Assembly (NCBI RefSeq): GCF_033568475.1
Contig: NC_133123.1
Location: 139,950,062-140,014,061 of the forward strand
Direction of reading: 5' to 3'
Length of the DNA: 64,000 nt
DNA from: Henckelia pumila
Taxonomy: Eukaryota; Streptophyta; Magnoliopsida; Lamiales; Gesneriaceae
The stretch's first letter is position 1, and each line of letters opens with the position of its first letter. Under the pieces are notes generated by a model that was not told where the DNA came from, did no database searches, and saw only the letters and a list, made by a program, of their open reading frames with translations. The translations under genes and the position numbers were made by a program. This document shows, one piece after another, positions 1 through 14,890 of this stretch.

Positions 1-2397
1 CGGATACCGATTTAACTAACCTATTCGCATGCTTGATATAATTTGGAAGTAGTCATCTTCATGATAGAGTTCATACAGCTTATTTTCAGCATCCAGTAGT
101 GATATTTGGCAAGAGATGAATAAGCATTCAACCATTAAAGTGGGAGATTGAGACATGGATGAACAGGTACCTTAAGATTTGATGTTGTAGCGTCTCTACC
201 ATATCTTGTCTTTCATAGTTGTATCAAAAGAAGGCACGCATATACAATAAGTTATCATAGCATTTAAAAGAATAGAATACCAGAAATGGTAATGTATTTA
301 ATAGTACAGGAATTGCTGATCCATTTTGACACATAAAATGGCGCTTATAAATTGGTAAAGTCATGCTTTTTCTTAGCAGTGAATAATATATAGTTGTAGC
401 TCAATATAGTTCTACGTTTGAAAAATATGTCGCTGATCCGACATCAAATGCTTCCACCCAATGATCCATGCGTACCAAATAGATTACTGATTACGTAACA
501 TCGGAGAAGTGGATTAAAAAAATTGAAATTTATGTGTACATTTTGTGACACCATATGAATTTTATTGTCGAAATATAATTTTCTTTTCCTGGCTTCTTAT
601 TAAAATTGTTGGATCCACTTATAATTTGAACCGATGCATTTTAGCTTGACAAGAGATCCTTTTTATTTGTAGCTAAAAGCAAACGAATTGAAGTACTATT
701 GATGGCAGAGGTGAAACCGTGAAAGGAAGTACCCAAGAAAATGAAAAGGACACTTTGAATGTAAGATTTTAAAGTTCAACCTTTTGCTCTTATTTTTGCC
801 TTCAACTTTTCACAAAATTAGATTCTGCTCTTGTGACATATATTGCAAATGTCATCATTAAGAGGGAATCATTCAAAATTTGCATTTTTTTTAATCTAAA
901 ACAAATATTAGAATCAACAACTGATCTCTAATTTTCTATCTATATCTACAACACTGATAAACTAGTAAAGTAGCCAAGAAAAAGAAAGAACTAGACATGA
1001 ACAAATAAAGCAAATCACAGAATCACCCAAAAAGGAGCACAATGGTTGAGAAGAGTACAAACTTATTCCGCAGTGCACTCTGCTTTTGGTGCCCTTTTAC
1101 CAAAATGTTGAAAGATATCACCAAAACAGTAACAAATTTGTCCCCATTATTATTACTGCACTCCCCCTTTTAATCAATGAAATAAAGTTGTTTGGTTGCA
1201 GTGAATCTTCCGTGCTGGAGGTAGAGGTAGAGTCCAGTGCAGTGCAGTGCAGTGCAATGGAGGTTGGCAAATGGCAGATTTAAGTACTTCTCTGCCAAGC
1301 TTCAGTCGAGGCAGGCTAGCTGCTATTGGCCGTTTCATTTCAACCCTGCCATCTTACAGAAAAAAAGTTTTATTTATTACTGCATATATTATAATTAAAT
1401 AACAATATGGCTAATTCAAAACCACCAAATATGGGTGACTGGTCCGTATGACGAGTCAAATATGGTGGCCTTACTGTTTTTTTATTTTTATTTAGTGTGA
1501 TAAATATACATAGAAATCAGAATTTTGATTTATGTAATTTTATTGAGTATTAATTTCTATCTAGTAGTATGCGAAGGTTTTGGTTCCATCTTTGGTGAAG
1601 GAAACTAGACATAACTAGGAGTTGGGGTATGGTGGGCCTAAAATCTAGGATGAGAGGGTGTATAATTCTAAATCATGATTCTGAATGAGTCATATATTAA
1701 ATTTATAAAATCTTAAATTATATAACATGTAGGGGTTTATCATTAATTAACAAATGTGAATTTAGATTTAATCTTTGATATTTGGATTTTTCATTCTTAA
1801 TTTTTCAACACTTGTTTATTGTTCTAGTTATTGGAGTTTGATTGATGTTTATTTTCATCTCAGAATGATTAATAATGAGTTAGCATATATACAAGCTTTA
1901 AGAGGTAATGAGCCTCCATCTTATTATTTCCTTTCCTCCATTCAATAAAAAGAAATAATCAAATAAAAAGAAGCTTTTTTTACCTTTTCAAAACATTTTT
2001 TTCCCCTCAATCTTCACATGCATCACAAAAGAAGTATTCGAAGATATTGATATCAATCCATAGAGTTACTTATCAGAGTTTTTTCCCCCCCAAAATCATA
2101 AGAACAAGACATGATTATTGAATCCATAATACTAATCCTACTGTACTGCAATCAATATATTAATTATGATTTCCTTATCTAAATGATTGATTTGTATTTA
2201 TAGGCACATAATCTTTCCTACCTAGCTATCTCATACGATAATCATATATATATCCATAGAATTTGGGTCAATGCTACCACAAATTAAAATCCTCTGCGAT
2301 TGAAGTCCCCACATCACCAAAAAAACAAAACAAAATATCCGATCAGTTCAGTTGAGTTCACATCCACCAACTTCCTTTCTCCGACTTTTTTCTTGGT
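1..2397. other. AT-rich intergenic DNA, 3' side of the BOI-like gene
   Basis: I see no supported gene here. Open frames are short, lack recognisable motifs and fall in AT-rich sequence. A small pentanucleotide repeat (four GTGCA-type units) lies near 1236-1256. The last few hundred bases before 2398 should include the 3' UTR of the minus-strand RING gene, but I cannot place its poly(A) site. Confidence 0.6.
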
Positions 2398-3601
2398 TCA
2401 GAATTTTGCAGGCTTCTGTGGACCTAAGAACACCTCTAAACTCGCCTCTTTCAACGTCCCACACACGGGACAGTGCCCCAGAAGTGGCTCACACGCCGTG
2501 CAGCAACACAGGTGCTTGCAAGGGAACAAAACAACACACGATCTTCGAGCCTCGCATGATTTGCAAACAATCTTTCTACTCTCTTCTTTTGTCTTTTCCA
2601 TCTCCTTTGTATTGCTGCTGCTCGAGGAAGAATCACAAAGCGAATTCTCTTTCAGTCTGAATCGTTTCAACTTGTTGTCGAGGTCAGAGACAATGGCTTC
2701 TCTTTCTGTGGCCTTTGTCTCCCAGGCTTTGGCTTCCATTTCTGCTCTTCGCAACAACTCTTGAAGCTCCATCGCTTTGTTTCTTGCATTGCTTAGCTGT
2801 TCGTCTTTTTGCTGCATTATGAACTTGATTCTTGATTCGTAGTGCTTGTGTAGCACTATAGCTTGTTTTCGAGTGGCATCTTGCATGAGTGATCTTAAAT
2901 TCTGATTCTGTCGCATATATCATATGTATAGATTAACAATAATTTAGAACGACCCGATCGTTAAATAATTATCAGTGCAATTTTAGAGATGATGAAGATT
3001 TAACGATTTTGAAATCTGAAAAACGTAGAAGATCAGAGAACATTTAAAAAAAAAAATTTGTTTCCCACTTGGTCCTATAAATAGTATATTTGCCAAAAAT
3101 ATACAAAATCATCTCATATAGTACGAAAACAAACACCCTCCTCCCCCTCACGCGACCAAATTCGCAGTCTCCATGCAACTAAAACTGTAGATTATAGACA
3201 TAATATACTTCAATATTCAGGCTCGCGGAGTCATCTATCTAGTCATATAAATGTTTCAAACCAGAAGTATATTAATTTCTCTAGATAAAATGATATTTTT
3301 GTTTGATCAAGAATCAAATTAAAATGAGAGTTTTACGTACCTCCAAGTGAAGAAACCAATTCATTTCAAGGTTTTGCCTCTCAGCTTCAGAGGACAAACA
3401 CTGCAGGAACTCCATAGACAGAGTCTCAGAGCAAGAAGCAGCAGCTTGATTATTATCACAAGAACCTAACGCTGGAAGCACAACTCCTTTCCTCTGCACA
3501 TCATGGCCCTGTATTTCTTGAAAACAAAGCCCATCTTCAAACCCCATAACCCATCCATAACCCATATTCTCCAAGGGCAGAAAATCAGCCCGAACAGCCA
3601 T
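2398..3601 (-). CDS. BOI-like RING-type E3 ubiquitin ligase, two exons
   Basis: Predicted RING E3 ubiquitin ligase of the plant BOI/BRG group (BOTRYTIS SUSCEPTIBLE1 INTERACTOR and relatives), whose members act in stress responses, cell-death restraint and gibberellin signalling. Exon 1 is 3601-3341 (residues 1-87, start MAVRADFLPLENMG). It ends GAG before GTACGT. Exon 2 is 2907-2398 (residues 88-256) after a CGACAG acceptor, phase 0. A long Lys/Glu-rich region at about 105-175 is probably a coiled coil. It contains the stretch just before the RING that is conserved in BRGs, followed by a Ser run. The C-terminal C3HC4-type RING is at about 202-236: CKSC, then PCKHLC, then CPVC. The start is the first ATG of the frame and matches the family's MAV N-terminus. 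At 256 aa it is at the short end for the family, because the segment between N-terminus and coiled coil is brief. Family assignment is firm; the exact orthologue is not. Confidence 0.88.
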
Positions 3602-3932
3602 AGTACTCCCTAGCTAGCTTTTAAAGCAAAAGCTCAACAGATGGGAATCAAGAAAGAGGCAAAAGAGGAGCTGCCCTTTTGTGAAGACAAGCTCCTTCTG
3701 TGGGATATAAGCGCTAAAGTTGGTACTGCAACATGGAAACAAGATGGAGTAGGTTAAAAGCTAGAAAATTGATCTTTTCTTGTTACATCAGAAGAGACGC
3801 ATGACATATACTTTCTCTTTAAAACCATATTTATGAGAAATGGGCATAAATTTTGGCTGATTTGTTGCTTTAGGTAGTGGTTTTTGTGAAAGGGAGCAGC
3901 ATGAAAGGAACCTTTCTTGGGTAAGGATCTGT

Positions 3933-3944
3933 CTTTATATAGAG
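3933..3944 (-). promoter_or_regulatory. TATA box of the BOI-like gene
   Basis: On the minus strand this reads CTCTATATAAAG, a close TATA-box match, about 330 bp upstream of the ATG at 3601. That implies a 5' UTR of about 300 nt. The distance and the absence of a better match nearby support it; no transcript evidence is available. Confidence 0.55.
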
Positions 3945-4866
3945 GTTACCATAAATGTGACAAGTTTTAATATCCAAGAGGGATTAAATTACTTTGATTT
4001 AATTGGGGAGGGGGAGCATTAAATATACTGGCAGAAATGTAACTTTTCTGGGACTCTCTTATTCTTTATAAATGATGACCACGACCAAACAACGACTCAG
4101 TTTTAAATCTTTTTTTTTGTTTTTTTCATCTTAAAAGAAGCCAGTTTTGTAGAAACAAATTCATTTCTTTATTAATTAATGCTATGCAACATATTTTCTT
4201 TACCTTTTAATATACGGTGGGGGATGGCAGAAAAGAGGGGGAACGTGGAAATGTACAAAATCAGATAAAGATTAGGTAGCCCCAAACAAAATTTTAAAAA
4301 ATAAATAAATAAATTGAAAAAGGGAGACGTACACATGCAGATTTTGTGACAGGGAACAGCACTGTTCACTATTCGCTGTTCGGTCCGCAGTTACTGTACT
4401 CGGGTTGGTTACCCCTCGATGGACAAGTTGCATTTTTATTTTTCACTACGCATAATTTATAATTCATTGTTTTTAGTCAATGGTAAACCAAAATGGGACA
4501 TATGTAGAATTTAAGGGCTCGTAGTCTTGAGTTGGCAAAATACTGCATATTCCTCGTTTTGATAATTGAGAATTTTTTTATTTTTTTTGGTTTTATATGA
4601 GGAGAATGTTTCTTCGAAAAATTTCAATGCTAGCGTAAAGATATTGTTTGTGTGCTAGCGTCGACAATCATGTTTTATTTATACATGAGATGCAAATGAA
4701 GTTGAGTCGTTCGATCTATCTTTCAAACACTGCTGTCAAATGAACATTTTTTTAAGATAATGATTTTGGTCCCAAGATTTTGCATTTGTGTGGTATTTGT
4801 TGGTTAGTGTAAATATTTGTGTATTTTCTTCATGGTAAAATACTAACTTCATCATGCAGTTGCATG
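3945..4866. other. Intergenic DNA upstream of the BOI-like gene
   Basis: AT-rich sequence with homopolymer runs. I see no coding motif. It should contain the distal promoter of the minus-strand RING gene and ends at the target duplication of the MITE. Confidence 0.5.
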
Positions 4867-5054
4867 CAGTGGCGGAGCCACGTACAAGGGCGTTCGGGTG
4901 GCCCGAATTTTTTTTTTTAATTTTCTTATATAAAATTTTTGAATAATTTTGGTTTAATTTGGTGTTAGCCCGAGTAGCTCAATTCAAAATATTAAAGAAT
5001 ACGGGAGCTTAGAATTTTAGCCCGGGTAGACTAAAATTTCTGGCTCCGCCATTG
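4867..5054. mobile_element. hAT-type MITE with 8-bp target duplication
   Basis: A 188-bp non-coding element begins CAGTGGCGGAGCCA and ends TGGCTCCGCCATTG, giving terminal inverted repeats of about 14 bp with one mismatch. It is flanked by a perfect 8-bp direct repeat GTTGCATG (4859-4866 and 5055-5062). An 8-bp duplication with short TIRs is the signature of hAT-superfamily insertions. There is no transposase, so it depends on a partner supplied in trans. Confidence 0.88.
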
Positions 5055-5062
5055 GTTGCATG

Positions 5063-5600
5063 GTTATTATTCTCTAGTGGGTGATGTTACATGTACATGG
5101 AAGGAGTTACACGTTGTGTTACATATTGTACTTGAAATTACATAAATATACTTAATTTATTTTGGAAAGAATTTTTTCAAATAAAGTGGAGGGATAATTT
5201 TGTAATTTAATATACAGTGTGTAACTCAATGTGTATATGTATCATTTTTCTTCTCTAATTTTCTTTTAACTTCACAAAGTATTATATATATTTGAAGTCA
5301 AACTTTAATCCAATAACTATCCGAGTATGAAAATTATTCAAATTTATAGCTTTAACGAAATTGGAACCTGAGAATTTTCGTTTTTGGTTGATAAATTTTG
5401 TAAAGAATGATGTTATTCATTCTTGAATAAAATATGAGGTTTATTGTAAAAAAAAAAGAAATTGGAAAACAAAGTTAATAATATCAAAGAATTGCGTGAC
5501 TTACGTCTGAAAATAATATGACAAGAATCGAGTTTACCTTATGTGAATTCAAATTGGATTGGTTATTGAAACCCAAAAGGTTAGCAAAATCAATAGTTTT
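5063..5600. other. Intergenic DNA between the MITE and the next promoter
   Basis: AT-rich, without a supported gene. A short stretch around 5085-5235 has loosely inverted GTTACA / TGTAAC words that might be another MITE relic. I could not define ends or a target duplication. Confidence 0.4.
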
Positions 5601-5602
5601 AT

Positions 5603-5849
5603 TGGGCTTAAAGACCCAAACAAGAAAAGTTGGGTCCGGTGGCCCAAACCCCAGGAGGAGACGTGTCGAGAATAAAATATCGCGTAAAGGGTAAAGTCGT
5701 AATAACACAAGACCGCGTCAAAATCGGAGACTCCACGACTATATATTCCCCCTCGAAGCCAACCCTAATACAAAGTTTCCCCTCAGATTTTTAGGTTTTG
5801 CCGACTCGTTAGGTTCTCGAGCTTTTGCGACTCCGCAACCCCTAGGGTT
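5603..5849 (+). promoter_or_regulatory. Promoter with site II, TATA and telo-box elements
   Basis: Upstream of the plus-strand Lys/Glu-rich gene lie a TGGGCT (5603-5608) and a GGCCCA (5641-5646), both site II (TGGGCY) forms, and an ACGTGTC core at 5661-5667. A TATATAT box sits at 5740-5746. An AACCCTAA telo-box follows at 5761-5768, near the expected transcription start, and an inverted TAGGGTT at 5843-5849. Site II plus telo-box is known from plant promoters of ribosomal-protein and other growth-linked genes. That this gene is co-regulated with them is inference. Confidence 0.6.
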
Positions 5850-5992
5850 CTTCGAGATTCTGAATTTTACATTCAATTTGCGCAAATAATCCACAAGATT
5901 CTTCGTAAATCTACGGGTCTAATAGTTTGTCCGTCACCGTTAATTTATTTTCTTTTATTTCATCGTCAAATCTTCGATTCGGTCTAGAAGGT

Positions 5993-8434
5993 ATGTCTCG
6001 GTGCTTTCCGTACCCACCCCCTGGGTATACACCGAGCAGAGCCAGCAAAGAGGCTTTGATCGAATCGATTAAGGTTGGTTGAACCAAAAACCCTGATTGA
6101 TGTGTATACATGGGCATGAGTCCTCGTCGATTTGATTTTTCGGGCTTTGGGGCAGTTCTTTATGTATGGGGTAAACATGTTAATTCAGAGAATCTTGAAT
6201 CGTTTCTTTGCTAATTGTTGTCGTGTTTTCTGAATGTTAAAATTATTTCCCAAAACCTAATGACAGTAGATCTGAATATGACCTTTTTTCGGAATTTAGC
6301 CAAAAAAAAATCAATCTTTGTTTGTTTACTGAGCAAGAATTGTTTATTAAAATCTTTGATAAATCTACTTCTGATCACGTTCACAGTATGTTGGAGAAAT
6401 TTTGCATGTTTCTCTAGCTTCTGGAGTAAACTAGTTGTTTTGCTTTTGATAGCATTCGAATCCTCTTGTATAAGTTTTTCTCGAGTCTCGACAAGGTAAC
6501 TCATTGGTGACATTGTTGGAGAACTGTATGTTTTTAAATTGGAAAGAACAGTCTAGTGGTTCTGCCGTTGCTTTCAAGTGTTATTAGTAGGTTGTTGAAT
6601 TTAAAAAAGCTGAGTATTATAAGCTTATGGAATAAGGCCTGGGTCTTCTTTGTGTCATTTGAAAATTCATGTCACCATATAGGACTAAACTAATGTGCAG
6701 TCATGGGCATGTCCAATAAGTTCAATTGTGCGGTTTATGGAATTTTTACTGAGGGAAAATTTCATTTTCAATAAAGACACTTGGCTACGGTGGTCTTGTT
6801 TAATTTCTTGTGTAAACTAAACTTTGATTGTGTTTTTGAGCAATTCTCACCATGTTCATTAAATCTCATTTAATTTTGCATCCATGTTATGAAGGATCGG
6901 CCAAGTCTGTAATCGAAAAACCGATTTTCAAGTTGCTAAAATTTGATGAATTTTTTGATAATTCTCCGTAAGCTAATCTAACCTCATTTAATTGGGTTGT
7001 CTCCTTCAAAAGGATCGGCTAATTCTTTACATTTCATTTAGGGAATCAATTTTTCAAAGTGTCTCGTGGTGATGTTTTCTTCTAAACCATTGTTTATTTT
7101 GTTGAAAATGAAAATTTTGAAAATCCTATTGCTACACCTTCTAAATAAGTGCCAAAAGGTTAAAGATTATTGGTTGTTTAGAATAGTTGTGATCTGGCAA
7201 TGACATCTTCTATGAGGTTGGAATACTGGACTTGTAATGAAATATCCGTGTTGGATAAGATGCATGATTACCTTCATGCTAGTCTTAATTATGTAATGGT
7301 TGCTGTTGGGCATGGGCAAGCTGAGGTCTAAGTTCATTTCGTGCCCAATTGGCATCAAATACTAAAACTGTTATTTTGGTGCACCAAAGCTCCAAAAGGA
7401 AAAGGAGAAAGCCAAGGCACAAAAGAAAAAGGAGAAGAGAAGGGAGAAGGAAGATGAAAGGAAGGAGAGGAAAGGTGAGAGGAATGAGATAAGGAAAAAG
7501 AAAAATGAGAAGACTGATCCGAATTCAAAAAAGAGGAAGACAGATGAGGGAAAGGGGGAGAAAAAAGGGAGAAGGGAAGAGAGAAATGAGAAGCCTGATC
7601 TGGATTCAAACAAGTTCGATTTCCCTAAAGAACAGATTGGCAAAAATATCTCGACACATAGGGAGCAGCTAGAAAGAAGTGGTCTTACGGAGGAGCATGC
7701 TCAGCCTATTTGTTTGCAGTTACCCAGCACATCTTCCGAAAGCACAGAAAATAGCAGTAAGAGGAAGAGGTCATCCTCGCCTGTAAATGTCATACGGGGT
7801 CACGGTAACTACTCTCCTCCCTTACAAAAATCTAATTCACCATTGTCATTTTTGTGGGTAATATACTAATTCTATATTTCACGGATGTGAAACAGGTACT
7901 ATCATCAGGATACAGCTTGCCTCAAAGAAACAGAAATTGTCTGATCTTTCGACAAATGAACAACAGTTATGCTCCACATCCGGAAGAACAGACCTTCCAC
8001 CTCTGAGAAATCGGCAACCAAACTTTTCTTTATTGCCTGAGAAAACCAGCGACTTTCTTCTAGGTGACTTCAATAGAACCGATGAAAAGAAGATTACTTT
8101 GACTTCTGGAAAGTCTGAACCTGCTGCTCCAGCCAAAACAGGAACTCCACCTGGCCTTGATGCCATTGAGGGTTCCAAGAAAAGCCCGGAATCAGTACAG
8201 TACCAAAATCTAATTGAGAATTGGGTTCCACCATCGCTGCAAGATGCACCTTCTAGTCCGGAGGATCTAGATTGGCTCGTCTGTAGCAAGGATCATGGGC
8301 TACGTTCCGAGAGAAGACAAAAATTTGAAAACAATAGCATGTTTTGCTCTAGCAGCTCATCGTTATGGCAGCCCCGTGCCCAGCTCTTGCCTGAAGTTGA
8401 CGTATATGCATTGCCATTTACGGTTCCTTATTGA
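5993..8434 (+). CDS. Lys/Glu-rich nuclear-type protein of the MSRCFP family, three exons
   Basis: Uncharacterised plant protein of 344 aa. Exon 1 is 5993-6073 (residues 1-27, MSRCFPYPPPGYTPSRASKE...), exon 2 is 7390-7804 and exon 3 is 7896-8434. Introns are GT-AG (AAG|GTTGGT, then CACG|GTAACT) and all junctions keep frame. The MSRCFPxPPPGY N-terminus recurs in a plant family annotated only by composition (myb-like protein X, glutamic-acid-rich). Residues 28 to about 110 are a highly charged K/E/R tract with bipartite nuclear-localisation-like patches; SKRKR follows near 150. A second conserved block, YQNLIENWVPPS through DLDWLV, is at about 268-293. Intron 1 (1.3 kb) is long, as is common when a short first exon carries the start. 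I do not know its function; a nuclear, possibly RNA- or chromatin-linked role is inferred from composition only. The start codon lies in a donor-like context (see findings). Confidence 0.82.
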
Positions 8435-9294
8435 GTTCGAAACAATGTAAATAGAGATATTCGTTTGAGGCTTGTGCCTGAGGAGTTTTGTAGTTGCCTC
8501 TTTCCAAGGCATTTAGCATTGATTAGACATTTTTGTATATGTTGGCGAATTAGATTACAATGGTTATTTTCAACGGTTACATTCTGAATTTCCTGATCTT
8601 TTTTTTTTTTTTTAAGAATTTGGTAATATGAAAACATTATCATATAACATTGGTCTATACTTGATTTAAAATCGTATGTGGTGGTTTTGGCATTTCTCAA
8701 CTTGCATCAATAAAATTAAAATGTAGAATTTCAGGAATATTTTTTTTCAAGAAGAATTTTATTGATTGTTTGAATTCTATGTGAAAAACAAAAACTACAG
8801 AAAATAATATTTGGATTTATTTTTAAAAACTTTTAAAGAAGGAAGAAATAAACCATACCTATGAATCTTAATTCCTAGCTCGAGCTCTCGAAAAAAACAT
8901 GCTAGACAGCAACGATCGATCATCGATGGACCTTGAGTTGAACTAAGAACAAGTTTTCAGCTAAGATTTAGGCATTTAGCATCTCTCGAGCCCGGACAGA
9001 AATCGACTCATGGCTATGGAGTCACTTTGCTTTCATAAATCAGTAGTGGAATAGAACAAGCCCAAACCGTGACCACCATTGTATTTTCTTTGGCTATCAC
9101 ACTTAAAAATGGCAGGGAGTAACAAGATACATCAGAAAGGACACAGGTCAAAACCACATATATCATGAGCCTAATATTATAACGAAGAACCAAAGGAAAT
9201 CCCAATGCATTAGCAAATATAATCAATCCACTTAGTTAGGGCCTAGCTGCTCCAAGGCCATGATTGATCGTTCACATGCTCTTTCTTGCCTTGG
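8435..9294. other. Convergent intergenic region and 3' UTRs
   Basis: The plus-strand Lys/Glu-rich gene and the minus-strand ROP gene end towards each other here. The 860 bp must hold both 3' UTRs. T-rich sequence around 8590-8620 lies after the first gene. No further gene is supported. Confidence 0.55.
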
Positions 9295-13821
<4,527 letters not shown>

Positions 13822-14451
13822 CTAGCGGAGGCGGAGAAGTCGCCGGAGATGGTCAGTGGCTCCGGTATCGGTGTCGATCCCCGCTGCCTCAACTTTGCAG
13901 CAGAGCTTTGGCCTCAAAGAAAACCTGGGCAAAGGCAAGCTGCTCGGCGGAGGAGATATAGCGAACACCACAGAACCTGAAAACTCGTCGGAAATGTTAG
14001 CTTCCACAATTTTATAATCATGGGGAGTGATGTAATTACCTGGTGAGGCTAAAGGCGAAGCTTTTGCAACGGTATTGGTAAGGTTACCACCCAAAGGAGT
14101 AGTGGTGGTGGATATTGAAATGATTTTGTTCTCTTTTCTGGAAGAATTTGGCCTCTTGGGTGAGTCTCTTGTTCTAATTATATAATTGTTGCCGGTTTTC
14201 CTGTTCGTAGGAGGGCAAGAGAAACCTCTGGTGGAAGCTGGGAGAGGAAGAAGAGGTGGCTGAGCCGGTGGTTGGAGTGAAAATGGAGGGTAGGAGTGGG
14301 AAAGAAAAGGTGGTGGTGGAGCCTGTAAAATACCAGGTTCTTGAAAATTTGAAGGCGAAAATTTCCCAAAGGGGCTACATGCTAAAGGATGGTTGATTTT
14401 CTTAGGATTTTTGTATGCAGGAACTGTTTGATTTGGTGATCTTTGAGTCAT
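13822..14451 (-). CDS. Proline-rich protein with a PNRC/Edc1-like SPPPSSLPLPRF motif
   Basis: Single-exon gene for a 209-aa protein. The start is the ATG at 14451, directly after a GCTAGCTAGC run, and the stop is next to 13822. Residues 45-72 are strongly proline-rich. Residues 84-128 are basic and Ser/Thr-rich. Residues 140-209 are the best preserved part by type: a GNYITPHDYKIVEAN segment, then SPPPSSLPLPRFSLR at 166-180, a Cys pair (184-185), an EAAGID segment and a terminal DHLRRLLRLR. A hydrophobic residue-LPxPxF element is the docking motif of animal PNRC proteins and yeast Edc1 for the DCP1 EVH1 domain in mRNA decapping. Plant proteins of this shape exist but I know no assigned role. 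Function as a DCP1 ligand is inference; the gene itself looks intact. A (TA)n tract lies in its 5' leader. Confidence 0.75.
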   Translation of the reverse strand: MTQRSPNQTVPAYKNPKKINHPLACSPFGKFSPSNFQEPGILQAPPPPFLSHSYPPFSLQPPAQPPLLPLPASTRGFSCPPTNRKTGNNYIIRTRDSPKRPNSSRKENKIISISTTTTPLGGNLTNTVAKASPLASPGNYITPHDYKIVEANISDEFSGSVVFAISPPPSSLPLPRFSLRPKLCCKVEAAGIDTDTGATDHLRRLLRLR

Positions 14452-14480
14452 TAGTACTGCCTAGCTAGCTAGCTCCGTTG

Positions 14481-14482
<2 letters not shown>

Positions 14483-14532
<50 letters not shown>
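14483..14532. repeat. (AT)25 microsatellite in the leader of the PNRC-like gene
   Basis: About 25 AT units begin some 30 bp upstream of the minus-strand ATG at 14451. A second, shorter (TA)8 tract is at 14558-14573. With the TATA box near 14880, both should be transcribed as 5' UTR or lie in an unrecognised leader intron. Confidence 0.9.
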
Positions 14533-14535
<3 letters not shown>

Positions 14536-14880
14536 CAGGCAAATCAGAGCTCGAGTAATATATATATATATATAGATCAGCAAATTCGATTAGGCAAATG
14601 ATCTCAAATAAAACCGGATGATCAGAGGCCCTTTCAGCGCAGAATAAATTAATTGATAGAAAGATATCAACAAATTACAGAGAACTATTTCCAACTTCTT
14701 GGCAAAAATATGGGATAAACGAGAAAACAAAACCACAGAGAATTAAATTTATATATATATAAAATCTAATCTAGCTTAATTAATAAATATGGGATTTCTT
14801 CGAGTATGAAATGAAACCCAGCTGGGGTTTGGATTCTCAAGATCCGAAAGAGCAACTTTCTTGAAGCTCCCTTAGGTCCC

Positions 14881-14890
14881 TTTAAATAGA
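14881..14890 (-). promoter_or_regulatory. Probable TATA box of the PNRC-like gene
   Basis: On the minus strand this reads TCTATTTAAA, followed by GGG. It lies about 430 bp upstream of the ATG at 14451 and is the best TATA-like word in the region. Confidence 0.4.

Noticed and set aside
1086-1283. 65-codon frame with GTGCA repeats
   Set aside because: Low-complexity tail caused by a small microsatellite; no family resemblance and no promoter layout.
2300-2764. 154-codon plus-strand frame over the RING gene
   Set aside because: It is the shadow of exon 2 of the minus-strand RING gene, whose splice sites and zinc ligands are clear; the plus reading has no motif.
7355-7643. Ser/Phe-rich minus-strand frames
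   Set aside because: Mirror image of the Lys/Glu-rich exon 2 of the plus-strand gene.
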